Assembly: GCF_000257665.1 (NCBI RefSeq)
Contig: NZ_AJKR01000003.1
Coordinates: 451,471 to 515,470, forward strand
Direction: 5' to 3'
DNA from: Candidatus Aquiluna sp. IMCC13023
Lineage (GTDB): Bacteria; Actinomycetota; Actinomycetes; Actinomycetales; Microbacteriaceae
DNA: 64,000 nucleotides
A model generated the notes under the pieces. It was not told the DNA's origin. It made no database searches and was given only the letters and a program-made list of their open reading frames with translations. The translations under genes were made by a program, and so were the position numbers. Positions 18,329 to 27,865 of this stretch are shown one piece after another; position 1 is the first letter of the stretch; each line of letters opens with the position of its first letter.

Positions 18329-19681
18329 ATGACCGACAAATTCGACTTACTCGTAATCGGTGCTGGAGTGGCCGGAATGGCAGCTGCAACCAAGAGCTCC
18401 TCGCAGGGCCGGCGGGTCGCCATCGTCGATGCACTTCCCTACGGAGGAACCTGCGCGCTTCGCGGATGCGACCCGAAGAAAATCCTGCGCCGCGGAGCAG
18501 AAATCGTTGATGCCGCGCGTTTGCTCAAGGGCAAAGGCATTGATGGTGATCAACTCACCATCAACTGGGCTGACTTGATGAAGCACAAACACGGCTTCAC
18601 CGACCCCGTTCCGAAAAACATGGAAGAACACCTTCGCTCACAAGGCGTGACAACGCTCCATGGAGAGGCGGCGTTCACCGACGACACGCACGTGGACATC
18701 GATGGCAGCATCTATGAGGCTAGCAACATCCTTATCGCAACCGGCGCCCGTCCTCGCGAACTCGACTTTCCCGGGCATGAGCACCTCATCGACAGCACTG
18801 ACTTCCTGAATCTACCGAATCTGCCACCCCGGATCGCGTTCATCGGCGGTGGCCTCGTGTCCTTTGAGTTCGCACACATCGCAGCGCGAGCTGGAAGCTC
18901 CCCCGTGATTCTTGACCGTGGTGACATCCCTCTGAAAGAATTCGACCCCGACCTCGTCGAACTTCTTCTAAAGCGCGGCGAAACCGCCGGGGTTCACGTC
19001 CGACGCAACACGAAGATAGTCAGCGTGGTGAAGATCCCACAGGGGTTTCAGATAACCGTGCAACGCGGTGAGGAAACAACCACGATCGAAACCGACCTCG
19101 TCGTGCACGGTGCTGGGCGTGTTCCGGATCTCACCCGCATGAGCCTCGATGCCGGCGTCGTCGCCTATGGCGATCGGGGCATCACTGTCTTAGGCCACCT
19201 GCAAAGCACCACGAACCCTCATGTTTACGCGGCAGGCGATTCCGCGGACACTCCCGGCATGCCCCTGACCCCGGTCGCAGTGTTTGAGGCCAAGGTCGCG
19301 GCATCAAACATGCTCAAATCTGACAAGATCACACCGGATTATCGGGCAATACCCGCTGCCGTCTTCACAATTCCCGAACTCGTGCGAGTCGGCATGCTCG
19401 AGCATGACGCCCGCGCGGAAGGCTTCAACGTTGACGTGCGCTACTCCGATACCAGTGGCTGGTATTCGAACTACCGGATTGGAGAGACAGCCGGGGCGAC
19501 CAAGATCCTGATTGACAAAAACACGGACCTCATCATCGGTGCTCATCTCTTCGGTCACCACTATTCCGAAGTTGCCAACACCATTAGCTTGGCCATGAAA
19601 CACGGCCTGACCACGAAACAGTTGAGGTCGACTACCGCCGTTTACCCATCAATCGGAGGAGATTTGGCGGCGATGCTCTAA
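18329..19681 (+). CDS. FAD/NAD(P)-dependent disulfide oxidoreductase
   Basis: A 450-residue class I pyridine-nucleotide disulfide reductase relative. The FAD site is LLVIGAGVAGMAAA (7-20), the redox dithiol is Cys42 and Cys47 in GGTCALRGCDPKK, the NAD(P) site is IAFIGGGLVSFEFA and the second FAD motif is VYAAGDSAD. In glutathione reductase and mercuric reductase a C-terminal HPT..E pair provides the base; here the segment reads VYPSIGGDL, with Tyr439 instead of His. It belongs to a known but uncharacterised subfamily. The ATG at 18329 is preferred over the in-frame codon at 18302 because the FAD motif normally starts within 10 residues. Codons favour C/G-rich choices more than the neighbours, suggesting acquisition. 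Substrate unknown. Confidence 0.88.
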   Translation: MTDKFDLLVIGAGVAGMAAATKSSSQGRRVAIVDALPYGGTCALRGCDPKKILRRGAEIVDAARLLKGKGIDGDQLTINWADLMKHKHGFTDPVPKNMEEHLRSQGVTTLHGEAAFTDDTHVDIDGSIYEASNILIATGARPRELDFPGHEHLIDSTDFLNLPNLPPRIAFIGGGLVSFEFAHIAARAGSSPVILDRGDIPLKEFDPDLVELLLKRGETAGVHVRRNTKIVSVVKIPQGFQITVQRGEETTTIETDLVVHGAGRVPDLTRMSLDAGVVAYGDRGITVLGHLQSTTNPHVYAAGDSADTPGMPLTPVAVFEAKVAASNMLKSDKITPDYRAIPAAVFTIPELVRVGMLEHDARAEGFNVDVRYSDTSGWYSNYRIGETAGATKILIDKNTDLIIGAHLFGHHYSEVANTISLAMKHGLTTKQLRSTTAVYPSIGGDLAAML

Positions 19682-19699
19682 GCAGCCTGCACTCGTATC

Positions 19700-19721
19700 G
19701 GCGGATGTCGTCGTATCCGCT
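19700..19721. terminator. hairpin between convergent genes
   Basis: GCGGAT and ATCCGC (19701-19706 and 19715-19720) form a perfect 6-bp stem around an 8-base loop, extended by a G-T wobble. It lies between the convergent flavoprotein and ychF genes and could end transcription from either side, but no T-run follows directly on either strand. Confidence 0.35.
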
Positions 19722-19753
19722 AGACGCCTGATCAGAGTAATTTTTAGATCTGG

Positions 19754-20833
19754 CTAAACGTTAAAGCGGAACTCCACAACATCGCCATCCTGCATTGTGT
19801 AGTCCTTGCCTTCGATTCTGGCCTTGCCGAGCGATTTGGCCTGCGCCATGGAACCCGCACTGTCTAGATCATTGAAAGAAACAACCTCGGCCTTGATGAA
19901 CCCTTTTTCAAAATCCGTGTGAATGACGCCAGCCGCTTGGGGAGCCTTAGCGCCCTTGGGAATGGTCCAGGCTCTAGATTCTTTTGGCCCGGCAGTTAGA
20001 TAAGTCTGAAGACCTAAGGTTTCAAACCCAATTCTCGCAAGCTGGTCAAGACCCGACTCGTTCTGCCCGAGAGACGCAAGCAACTCATTCGCCTCTTCCG
20101 GAGACAGATCGATAAGTTCGGATTCGACCTTGGCATCCAAGAACACAGCCTCAGCAGGTTTCACTAGGTTCGCCAGTTCCCGAAGTCGCTCTGGGCTGCC
20201 AAGAACTTCCTCGTCAACATTGAACACGAACAAAATTGGCTTAGCGGTCAGCAGGCCAAGCTCTCGAACTGGCTCTAAATCGATACTTGAAAGCGAAAGT
20301 GGAGTCCCGCCGTTTAGGCAAGCCAGTGCTTCATCTATTACTACGAGCACCGACGGATCGACTTTCTTACCCTTGACTTCTTTTTCAAGTCTTGGTCTTG
20401 CCTTCTCTAGAGTTTGCATATCGGCAAGAATCAATTCGGTGTTAATTGTTTCGATGTCTCCACCGGCATCAACCTTGCCTTCGACGTGAATGACGTCGCT
20501 ATCGGCAAATCCACGAACTACTTGAGCAATTGCATCCGCCTCACGAATGTTTGCCAGAAACTTATTTCCAAGCCCCTCGCCCTCTGATGCGCCCTTGACG
20601 ATTCCAGCGATGTCAACAAAGGAGACTGCTGCCGGAAGGATTCGCTCCGAACCAAAAATCTCCGCCAACCTCTTCAAACGCTGGTCCGGAAGGTTAACAA
20701 CGCCGATGTTGGGCTCAATTGTGGCGAATGGGTAATTCGCCGCCAAGACGTTGTTTTTAGTGAGTGCGTTGAACAGGGTGGACTTGCCAACATTGGGCAA
20801 GCCGACGATTCCGATAGTTAGGGCCACCGGCAA
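19754..20833 (-). CDS. ychF: ribosome-binding ATPase YchF (Obg family)
   Basis: YchF is an Obg-like P-loop protein that prefers ATP and binds the ribosome. The 359-residue protein has G1 GLPNVGKST near the N terminus, switch II DIAGIVKGASEGEGLGNKFL, the altered G4 region FNVDEE that explains relaxed guanine specificity in the family, and a C-terminal TGS domain ending KDYTMQDGDVVEFRFNV. Length and all motifs are as expected. It diverges from the exonuclease gene; the two starts are 30 bases apart. Confidence 0.97.
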   Translation of the reverse strand: MPVALTIGIVGLPNVGKSTLFNALTKNNVLAANYPFATIEPNIGVVNLPDQRLKRLAEIFGSERILPAAVSFVDIAGIVKGASEGEGLGNKFLANIREADAIAQVVRGFADSDVIHVEGKVDAGGDIETINTELILADMQTLEKARPRLEKEVKGKKVDPSVLVVIDEALACLNGGTPLSLSSIDLEPVRELGLLTAKPILFVFNVDEEVLGSPERLRELANLVKPAEAVFLDAKVESELIDLSPEEANELLASLGQNESGLDQLARIGFETLGLQTYLTAGPKESRAWTIPKGAKAPQAAGVIHTDFEKGFIKAEVVSFNDLDSAGSMAQAKSLGKARIEGKDYTMQDGDVVEFRFNV

Positions 20834-20863
20834 AGCTTATTGCCTCATACTTGTTGCGTGGCC

Positions 20864-21427
20864 ATGGAATTCATAAGCATTGACTTCGAAACAGCTAATT
20901 CCTCGCCTGCGTCCCCTTGCGCAGTTGGCCTCGTGCGGGTCTCGGACGGCCAAATAGCCGAAACGCTGTCGATGTTGTTTCGCCCACCTTTTCCAAATAA
21001 CTGGTTCCACGAGGGAAATATCCGGGTCCACGGAATTAAACCGGAAGATGTCATGGATGCGCCTGAGTGGCAGGAAGTTCTCCCAGAATTATTGCTTTTC
21101 ACAGACGGTTTGCCGCTTCTGGCTCACAATGCCGCTTTTGACATGGGGGTGCTTCGTGCTTCAGCGGCGGCCGTGTCATTTGATCTACCGAACTTGAGCT
21201 ATGGCTGCACGCTACTCATGTCCAGGAAGACCTACAACTTAGACAGTTATCGCCTAAACGCAGTCGCCTATGCAATCGGGCACGAAGAATTTGCTCACCA
21301 CGATGCGCTGGCGGATGCGGACGCCTGCGCAAGGATTGCGCTGGATATGGCCAACCGTCACGAAGTGGACTCTTTAGAGGACTTGCTAATCAAAACCAAG
21401 CAGCGTTTTAAGCCCTTATTAGTCTGA
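20864..21427 (+). CDS. DnaQ-like 3'-5' exonuclease
   Basis: A 187-residue DEDDh-type exonuclease. ExoI is IDFETAN with Asp7 and Glu9, ExoII is AHNAAFDMGVL and ExoIII is the HDALADADACARI segment with the catalytic His and Asp. It resembles the epsilon-like proofreading domain but is a stand-alone protein, so its role is probably repair or RNA/DNA turnover. The frame is open from TTG 20840; ATG 20864 is chosen because the catalytic strand starts immediately after it. The rmuC gene follows 22 bases later, another DNA-metabolism gene. Confidence 0.87.
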   Translation: MEFISIDFETANSSPASPCAVGLVRVSDGQIAETLSMLFRPPFPNNWFHEGNIRVHGIKPEDVMDAPEWQEVLPELLLFTDGLPLLAHNAAFDMGVLRASAAAVSFDLPNLSYGCTLLMSRKTYNLDSYRLNAVAYAIGHEEFAHHDALADADACARIALDMANRHEVDSLEDLLIKTKQRFKPLLV

Positions 21428-21449
21428 CCCCACTGCGATACTTGGGACT

Positions 21450-22661
21450 ATGGATACTGGACTTATTGCAAGCAGCACAGCCATTTGGGCAGGCGTCAGT
21501 GCCCTGCTATTGGGCCTGATAATTGGAGCCGGATTCGGCATCAGATACCAGAAGCGAAAAATCGTTGGATCTGACCCAGAACTCGGAAGCAAGCTTGCCG
21601 GTCTAGAGGCAACAGAAAAAGAGCTTCGTGCTCAGCTTCTAAAGGCCGACCAGGCCGCTGTGATTCAGGCCAATCAGCAAGATCAGGAAAATAAAGTTTT
21701 GGTTCAACTGGGACCTGTAAAGCAACAGCTTCAACAAATGCATGATGTTGTCCAGCGCCTAGAGAAGGAGCGAACTGAGCAATTCAGCTCCATCTCCGAG
21801 CAGTTGAGAACCGCGGTCGAAACCGATGAGAATCTTAGAAAGCAAACCCAGCAGCTTTCCCAGGCACTTAGCTCAAACAGCCTTCGGGGCGTTTGGGGTG
21901 AGACTCAACTTCGAAAACTGGTTGAACTTGCTGGTCTAATCAAGCATGCGGACTTTTCCGAGCAGGCAACCATCACTACTGACACCGGTATGGGTCGGGC
22001 CGACATGGTTATCAACCTTCCCGGCGGCAAGTCGTTGGCTATCGACTCCAAGGTTCCCTTCAGCGCCTATCAAGAAGCCAGCGCTATCTCGGAGCTTGCA
22101 ACCGGCGAAGAAGCCAGCAGGCGGGGCCGGCTCATTAAAGACCACGTCGCGGCAGTAAGAAAACACATTGATGACTTGGGCAGTAAGGCTTATTGGACAG
22201 GCTTGGATTCATCTCCAGATTTCGTAATCTGCTTTCTACCAAGCGAGTCTCTGCTTTCTGCCGCCCTGGATTCAGACCCTGCGCTAATGGAATACGCATT
22301 CAAGAAAAACGTCGCGCTCTCATCTCCGGTTTCACTGTTTTCCGTTCTGAAAACAATCAACTACATCTGGCGCCAAAACGCAGACGAGTCTCAAGTGCGC
22401 TCAATGATAAAACTGGGCCGGGAGCTCTATGAACGAGTTGGAAAACTTGCCACTCTCACCTCAGACCTTGGGAACAAACTCACCTCAACGGTGAAGTCCT
22501 ATAACGCGTTTGTGTCCAGCCTGGAATCCAGAATGCTCGTCACCGCCAGGAAGCTTAACGATCTTGACGAGAATGAGCTTGGCATCGATTCGATTAGCGA
22601 GCCCAAGCAAATCGAAGAATCTCCAACCGCAATGACCTCCAAGGAGCTTTCCGACGACTGA
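21450..22661 (+). CDS. rmuC: DNA recombination protein RmuC
   Basis: A 403-residue member of the RmuC family, which limits DNA inversions and has a predicted PD-(D/E)XK nuclease core. An N-terminal membrane segment (about 8-30) is followed by a long coiled coil rich in Glu, Gln and Lys (about 45-145). The core carries LRGVWGETQLRKLVE, KSLAIDSKVPFSAYQ and LPSESLLSAALDSDP, all family hallmarks. The tail is acidic. ATG 21450 follows the exonuclease gene closely. Confidence 0.95.
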   Translation: MDTGLIASSTAIWAGVSALLLGLIIGAGFGIRYQKRKIVGSDPELGSKLAGLEATEKELRAQLLKADQAAVIQANQQDQENKVLVQLGPVKQQLQQMHDVVQRLEKERTEQFSSISEQLRTAVETDENLRKQTQQLSQALSSNSLRGVWGETQLRKLVELAGLIKHADFSEQATITTDTGMGRADMVINLPGGKSLAIDSKVPFSAYQEASAISELATGEEASRRGRLIKDHVAAVRKHIDDLGSKAYWTGLDSSPDFVICFLPSESLLSAALDSDPALMEYAFKKNVALSSPVSLFSVLKTINYIWRQNADESQVRSMIKLGRELYERVGKLATLTSDLGNKLTSTVKSYNAFVSSLESRMLVTARKLNDLDENELGIDSISEPKQIEESPTAMTSKELSDD

Positions 22662-22747
22662 GCGCTTATCGCTATAGTGTTGAGGACGCGCCTACAAAGA
22701 TGTGAGTGGAATCTCAGTATTTACTACCCCACCTTAAAGGAGTAATC

Positions 22748-23755
22748 ATGGCAGGCAGTACCTCGATAGTCACACTTACACCTGCGCCAACCCTCGACAG
22801 AACCTACTTCGTAAGCAACCTCGAAGCCGGTGGTGTAAACCGCGCCGCTCGCGTAGGCGAAGAGCTAGCCGGTAAGGGAATCAACGTTTCTAGAGCCTTG
22901 CGACTTGCGAACATCGAAGCCCCTGGCATCGTGCCCATTGGGGATGCAGACACGGGAGTTCTGGAGCGCACCGGTTCTGAATTTCTCACGCCACTTTGGA
23001 TTGAAGGAACACTCCGTGTCTCAACCACAATCGTCGAAGAAAATGGACCAACCACAAAAATAAATGAAAACCCAAGACCGCTAAAGCAAGTCGACTGGGA
23101 TCACGTCCTAAGGCTCACCGAGGAGACCTTGGTGGCTACCGGAGCCAAGTGGCTGGTTGTTGCCGGTGCTCACCCGGAGATACTGGAGACAGGCAAGGCA
23201 ATAGACCTTCAGCCGCTATTTGATCTAACAAAAAAACTTGGTGTTCGAGTTGTGCTTGACACCTCCGGCCCCGCACTTCGATTCTGGGCTCAAAATGGTA
23301 GCGCCACAATCATGAAGCCCAATGCTCACGAACTAGCAGAGTGTGTCGGTAGAGAGCTCAGCACCTTTGGCGATGTTATTGACGCGGCTCGCCAACTAAA
23401 CGGCTGGGGCATCGACTGCGTGATGGCTTCGCTGGGCGTAGACGGAATCATTGCTGTCACAGGCTCGCACGCGATCCATGCCCGGACAGCGCCCGTGAAG
23501 GTCATCAACACCGTGGGAGCTGGAGACTCGACTATTGCTGGATTCCTAGCGGCCCTAGCCACCCATCCAGTAGACGAAACCGCCTACGGGGTCGGGTTCG
23601 ACATTGCCGAAGGTATCTCCTCAGCGGTTCAATGGGGAGCAGCTAAAGTCCAACAACCAACCAGTGGGCTCCAAAGTATTGAGAACCTCGTTTCAGCGAC
23701 TGTTGACCAAAATCCAAACCGAGATCACCTTCTTGGTGAGCCAGCAAAGCCCTAA
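22748..23755 (+). CDS. PfkB-family sugar-phosphate kinase (1-phosphofructokinase type)
   Basis: A 335-residue ribokinase-fold kinase. The N terminus reads LTPAPTLDRTYFV, the glycine motif GKGINVSRAL matches LacC/FruK enzymes, and the C-terminal anion hole plus catalytic base are in TVGAGDSTIAGF. ATG 22748 has an AAAGGAG ribosome site six bases upstream; the open frame from 22706 is not needed. The class II aldolase follows 12 bases after the stop with its own AAGGAG. The pairing suggests the kinase supplies fructose-1,6-bisphosphate from fructose-1-phosphate or fructose-6-phosphate; the sequence does not settle which. No PTS genes are nearby. Confidence 0.88.
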   Translation: MAGSTSIVTLTPAPTLDRTYFVSNLEAGGVNRAARVGEELAGKGINVSRALRLANIEAPGIVPIGDADTGVLERTGSEFLTPLWIEGTLRVSTTIVEENGPTTKINENPRPLKQVDWDHVLRLTEETLVATGAKWLVVAGAHPEILETGKAIDLQPLFDLTKKLGVRVVLDTSGPALRFWAQNGSATIMKPNAHELAECVGRELSTFGDVIDAARQLNGWGIDCVMASLGVDGIIAVTGSHAIHARTAPVKVINTVGAGDSTIAGFLAALATHPVDETAYGVGFDIAEGISSAVQWGAAKVQQPTSGLQSIENLVSATVDQNPNRDHLLGEPAKP

Positions 23756-23767
23756 GGAGCAAATATC

Positions 23768-24790
23768 ATGGCAGTTGTAACTTCCAACGAATATTCCGAG
23801 ATGCTGAACCGCGCCAAAGCCGGAGGTTTTGCCTATCCAGCCCTGAATGTCTCAAGCTCGCAGACCTTGAATGCAGCTCTTGCCGGCTTGCAAGAAGCCG
23901 GTTCCGATGGCATCTTGCAGGTCTCCACCGGAGGAGCAGACTATTGGTCGGGTTCGACAATAAAGCACCGAGTCTCCGGCGCATTGGCCTTTGCTGCCTT
24001 TGCTAAAGAGGTTGCTAAAAACTATGACATCAAAGTCGCTCTCCACACCGATCACTGCTCAGAAGATCAACTTGACGGATTCGTGAGGCCGCTATTGGAG
24101 CTTTCGGCCGAGCAGGTTAGGTCCGGCGGCGAATCAATTTTCAACTCCCACATGTGGGATGGATCGGCAATCGCACTGGATAAGAACTTGGTTATTGCCA
24201 AAGAGCTACTTGCGAAAACCCACAACGTGGGCGCGATTCTTGAGATTGAAGTGGGCGCGGTTGGCGGCGAAGAGGATGGCGTTGAAGGTGCAATCGATGA
24301 GCACCTCTACACAACTGTCGAAGACGGAATCAGGACGATCGAAGCGCTGGGTATGGGAGAAAAAGGGCGATACCTTTCAGCACTAACTTTTGGCAACGTA
24401 CACGGTGTTTACAAGCCAGGCAACGTCCACCTGCGACCTGAGTTACTCGAGGAGATTCAGCGCGAAGTTGGCGCGAAATACGGTCAGGAGAGCCCGTTTG
24501 ACTTGGTCTTCCACGGCGGTTCCGGATCGACTGACAAAGAAATTTCCGATGCTGTTTCATTCGGTGTAATCAAGATGAACATCGACACCGATACCCAATA
24601 CGCATTCACCCGGCCAGTGGTAAACCACATGCTAAAAAACTACGATGGCGTCTTGCGCATCGATGGCGAAGTTGGAAACAAGAAGCTTTACGACCCCAGA
24701 AACTGGGGAGCTGCCGCGGAGGCAGGAATGGCTTCTCGAGTTATTCAGGCCGCCACGCAGCTGGGTTCCGCAGGCAAGTCCGCCTGGTAA
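23768..24790 (+). CDS. fba: class II fructose-bisphosphate aldolase
   Basis: A zinc-dependent aldolase that splits fructose-1,6-bisphosphate into two triose phosphates. The 340-residue protein has the metal site ALHTDHC, the acidic VEGAIDEHLYTT, GNVHGVYKPGNVHL and the phosphate-binding VFHGGSGST. The insert sizes fit class IIA. ATG 23768 is preceded by AAGGAG. It forms an operon with the PfkB kinase and ends 27 bases from the convergent ispH, with a weak hairpin between. Confidence 0.97.
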   Translation: MAVVTSNEYSEMLNRAKAGGFAYPALNVSSSQTLNAALAGLQEAGSDGILQVSTGGADYWSGSTIKHRVSGALAFAAFAKEVAKNYDIKVALHTDHCSEDQLDGFVRPLLELSAEQVRSGGESIFNSHMWDGSAIALDKNLVIAKELLAKTHNVGAILEIEVGAVGGEEDGVEGAIDEHLYTTVEDGIRTIEALGMGEKGRYLSALTFGNVHGVYKPGNVHLRPELLEEIQREVGAKYGQESPFDLVFHGGSGSTDKEISDAVSFGVIKMNIDTDTQYAFTRPVVNHMLKNYDGVLRIDGEVGNKKLYDPRNWGAAAEAGMASRVIQAATQLGSAGKSAW

Positions 24791-24793
24791 TTT

Positions 24794-24812
24794 TCTAAAA
24801 AACTTCTTTAGA
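24794..24812. terminator. AT-rich hairpin between fba and ispH
   Basis: TCTAAA and TTTAGA pair around a 7-base loop in the 27-base gap between two convergent genes. The stem is AT-only except for one G-C pair and no long T-run follows, so this is a weak terminator candidate. Confidence 0.3.
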
Positions 24813-24817
24813 GGTAA

Positions 24818-25834
24818 TTAGCGCTTTTTGTTGGACGTGTCCTGGCCTGCGCTTTTTAGCTCCTTGCGAAGCTCCTTTGGCAGCGAGAACTGAATGTCCT
24901 CTTCGGCAGTGGTAACGGTCGAAACGTTGCCAAAACCCTTTTCGTCCAGGTAGTCAAGCACGTCAGAAACAAGCTCCTCAGGTACCGATGCGCCCGAGCT
25001 AACTCCAACTGTTGCAACGCCCTCAAACCAAGATTCCTCAATTTCTGATGCAAAGTCGACTCGGTAGGCTGCTTTTGCTCCGGCCTCGAGGGCAACTTCT
25101 ACGAGCCTGACGGTGTTAGAGGAGTTTGCTGATCCAACGACAATCACAAGATCAGAATCGGCGCCTATTTTCTTGATGGCTACCTGTCGGTTTTGGGTTG
25201 CGTAGCAAATGTCATCGCTGGGTGGATTCTCCAAGAGTGGATACTTCTCGCGAATCTTTAGGACAGTTTCCATCGTTTCATCGACCGACAACGTAGTTTG
25301 AGAAAGCCAGATGACCTTGCTCGGGTCTTTCACTTTGGCCTTCGCTATGTCGTCATTGCCGTCGATTAGCTGAACGATGCCTGGAGCTTGACCGGCGGTT
25401 CCTTCAACCTCTTCGTGACCTTCGTGGCCAACTAGGAGAATGTCGTAACCCTCTTTTTCAAAACGCTGAACCTCACGGTGGACCTTGGTTACCAAGGGGC
25501 AAGTCGCATCGATGGTCTGTTGGTTTCTGGATTCGGCCATCGCAACTACCGCCGGAGATACACCATGGGCGCTAAAAATCATGACGCAGCCCTCGGGCGC
25601 CTCATCGACTTCTTCCACAAAGATCGCTCCACGACGCTCTAGTGAGCGCACGACGTGTTTATTGTGGACGATCTGCTTACGCACGTAGACCGGGGCACCG
25701 TAGTGGTCCAGAGCTTTCTCAACCGCGATCACCGCTCGGTCGACTCCTGCGCAGTAGCCTCTAGGGGCCGCTAGGAGAACTTTCTTGTTCGAGCCAGTGT
25801 CTTTTAGGTCGGTATTGTTGATTAGGGTCACCAT
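24818..25834 (-). CDS. ispH: 4-hydroxy-3-methylbut-2-enyl diphosphate reductase
   Basis: IspH is the last enzyme of the MEP isoprenoid pathway and uses a [4Fe-4S] cluster to make IPP and DMAPP. The three ligand cysteines are in [14 protein letters not shown] and ICYATQNRQ; the catalytic region FSAHGVSP and the VGSANSSNT loop are present. Length 338 residues is normal with a short acidic/basic tail. ATG 25834 has no clear ribosome site. It diverges from xseA across only 32 bases. IspE at 55460 belongs to the same pathway. Confidence 0.97.
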   Translation of the reverse strand: MVTLINNTDLKDTGSNKKVLLAAPRGYCAGVDRAVIAVEKALDHYGAPVYVRKQIVHNKHVVRSLERRGAIFVEEVDEAPEGCVMIFSAHGVSPAVVAMAESRNQQTIDATCPLVTKVHREVQRFEKEGYDILLVGHEGHEEVEGTAGQAPGIVQLIDGNDDIAKAKVKDPSKVIWLSQTTLSVDETMETVLKIREKYPLLENPPSDDICYATQNRQVAIKKIGADSDLVIVVGSANSSNTVRLVEVALEAGAKAAYRVDFASEIEESWFEGVATVGVSSGASVPEELVSDVLDYLDEKGFGNVSTVTTAEEDIQFSLPKELRKELKSAGQDTSNKKR

Positions 25835-25866
25835 TCAATTCTACAAACCCCAGCAAGGAGGTCAGT

Positions 25867-27114
25867 TTGGAGCAAGCAGTCGGTAATGAGTTGCAATCCA
25901 AAGTTAGCACTGAGCATTCCCCTTGGCAGGTTTCCACGCTATCTAAATCACTGAAGGACTGGATTGAGAAACTCGGGAGAGTATGGATTGAAGGAGAATT
26001 GCAGTCGTTCACTGAGCGTGGCACCAACATGTTTGGGTCAATCCGCGATTTAGATATCGAAAATTCAATTGAAATACACGCGTTTGCAAACTCCAGCGCT
26101 GAGATAGCACCCGGACTCAGTCAGGGTGACCGAGTGGTAGCGCTTGTGCAGCCGGTTTTCTGGCCGAAAAACGGCAAGCTTACGATGCGAGTTATTCAAA
26201 TGCACAAGGTTGGACTCGGAGAGCTTCTCGAGCGAATCGAAAAACTCAAATTGCAACTAATTTCCGAAGGCCTGACTGATGCGAGCCTAAAAAAGCCTCT
26301 CCCTTTTTTGCCAAACAAGATCGGGCTCATTACCGGAGCAAAATCTGACGCCGAAAAAGACGTTCTTCAAAACTCCAAACTGCGCTGGCCCGAGGTCGAA
26401 TTCGAAGTCATAAACACACTGGTTCAGGGAGATCGAGCTGTGGCAGAGATCATTTTGGCCCTTGAGCAACTCGATCTAATGCCTGATGTTGACGTGATAA
26501 TAATTGCCCGCGGTGGTGGAAGTTTCCAAGATCTATTGCCCTTCAGTGACGAGCGGCTCGTGCGGGCTGCTGCCGCAGCCACCACACCGATAGTCAGCGC
26601 GATAGGCCACGAGAATGACCAGCCACTTTTGGATTTAGTTGCGGACCTCCGAGCATCAACGCCCACCGATGCCGCTAAAAGAGTTGTCCCAGATATCGCA
26701 GAGGAATTTTCCAAGCTCTCCAATGCGGCAGAACGAATTTGGTTTCGAATGTCGTCATTAGTTGAAAACCAGCAGCAAAGCATCGCCTCGCTTAGGTCAC
26801 GGCCGGTTTTGGCATCCCCCTTCGGTTTCGTTGATAACCAACAAGAGATTTTGACCCAAGCAACCAGAAGGCTTGGCGAGATATTGGGCTTCCGAATCGA
26901 ACGGAGCACTTCCGAGGTTGAACAGCTGCACGCGCGCGCAAGATCCCTTTCGCCACAATTGACTTTAGAGCGCGGCTACGCCGTAATAACTTCGGCCGAT
27001 GGCAAAGTACTCAATAAAACTAAAAAGGGCGAAGAATTTATTGTCATTTCAGCCAGCCAGGAAATTTCAGCAACGGTAAAACAGGTTAGGGAGAGAGATG
27101 TCAAAAGAAATTAG
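25867..27114 (+). CDS. xseA: exodeoxyribonuclease VII large subunit
   Basis: XseA is the catalytic subunit of a single-strand DNA exonuclease. The 415-residue protein has an N-terminal OB fold (about 30-115, with [12 protein letters not shown]) and the catalytic core [15 protein letters not shown] and [27 protein letters not shown] long helical region and the C-terminal RGYAVIT motif follow. The start is TTG 25867, clearly marked by AAGGAGG seven bases before it. The end overlaps xseB by 17 bases. Confidence 0.96.
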   Translation: MEQAVGNELQSKVSTEHSPWQVSTLSKSLKDWIEKLGRVWIEGELQSFTERGTNMFGSIRDLDIENSIEIHAFANSSAEIAPGLSQGDRVVALVQPVFWPKNGKLTMRVIQMHKVGLGELLERIEKLKLQLISEGLTDASLKKPLPFLPNKIGLITGAKSDAEKDVLQNSKLRWPEVEFEVINTLVQGDRAVAEIILALEQLDLMPDVDVIIIARGGGSFQDLLPFSDERLVRAAAAATTPIVSAIGHENDQPLLDLVADLRASTPTDAAKRVVPDIAEEFSKLSNAAERIWFRMSSLVENQQQSIASLRSRPVLASPFGFVDNQQEILTQATRRLGEILGFRIERSTSEVEQLHARARSLSPQLTLERGYAVITSADGKVLNKTKKGEEFIVISASQEISATVKQVRERDVKRN

Positions 27115-27307
27115 TTCACTGAGCTATGAGCAGGCCAGAGACGAGCTACAGGAAGTCGTTCAGCAACTGGAGCAGCAGAATGTAAGCCTTGAGTCTTCAA
27201 TGGCCCTCTGGGAGCGTGGTGAGGCTCTTGCTAAGCACTGCGAAGAGTGGCTCAGTGGCGCTCGCAAGAAACTAGACAAGGCTTCCAAGGAGCGTCAGAC
27301 CAAGTGA
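27098..27307 (+). CDS. xseB: exodeoxyribonuclease VII small subunit
   Basis: The 69-residue partner of XseA. It has the family pattern [17 protein letters not shown]...[23 protein letters not shown], two helices that wrap the large subunit. The ATG lies inside the end of xseA, with an AGGGAGAG ribosome site, so synthesis is probably coupled. Its TGA overlaps the next gene's GTG. Size and motif are typical. Confidence 0.95.
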   Translation: MSKEISSLSYEQARDELQEVVQQLEQQNVSLESSMALWERGEALAKHCEEWLSGARKKLDKASKERQTK

Positions 27308-27858
27308 GCCTCACCCCAGCGCAACGCAGAGCAAAGCAAACCATACGAAACTTGGTGCTTTCACTAATAGTGACCATGGGTCTGGTGGCAGCAATTTATT
27401 TGGGTGTCCCGAGAGATGACAGCAATCGAATCGCGGCGGTGGATTACCAGACGATTTCCATTGACGCATCGGAGTCGCTCGGGCAGCAAGCTCTGAGCCC
27501 GGAGGTCCCCTCGGACTGGTGGGCAAACGCCGCACGCTTGGAGACAACTCTCGGAGTTGTCAGTTGGTATGTCGGATTCGTAACCGAGGACAACCAGTAC
27601 ATTGGTCTTTCCCAAGCCTTTGATACCAATCCTTCTTGGGAGAGCTCGCTACTAAGCAGCAACTTCCAGGACGGACAAATTGAACTTTCGGGATTGACTT
27701 GGGAAATTTGGCCAACAATAAACCCGTCCTCCCCCCCTGGGACCACTGAATATGCGCTTTTGCACCGACTAGAGAATTCTGTGGTTGTAATCTATGGAAC
27801 AGCCGTTACTGCCGATTTTGAAAAGTTGGCAAAGGCTATTTCATCTGACATTAACTAG
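27304..27858 (+). CDS. DUF4245-family membrane-anchored protein
   Basis: The 184-residue protein has a cytosolic basic N terminus, one membrane segment (about 15-35, [19 protein letters not shown]) and an extracytoplasmic domain with [13 protein letters not shown] and [18 protein letters not shown], the DUF4245 pattern. GTG 27304 overlaps the xseB stop (GTGA) and is preferred over an in-frame ATG at 27247 inside xseB. In mycobacteria a DUF4245 gene also lies near fum, glpX and xseAB. Function is unknown. Carbonic anhydrase follows after 7 bases. Confidence 0.87.
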   Translation: MSLTPAQRRAKQTIRNLVLSLIVTMGLVAAIYLGVPRDDSNRIAAVDYQTISIDASESLGQQALSPEVPSDWWANAARLETTLGVVSWYVGFVTEDNQYIGLSQAFDTNPSWESSLLSSNFQDGQIELSGLTWEIWPTINPSSPPGTTEYALLHRLENSVVVIYGTAVTADFEKLAKAISSDIN

Positions 27859-27865
27859 GAAACAC

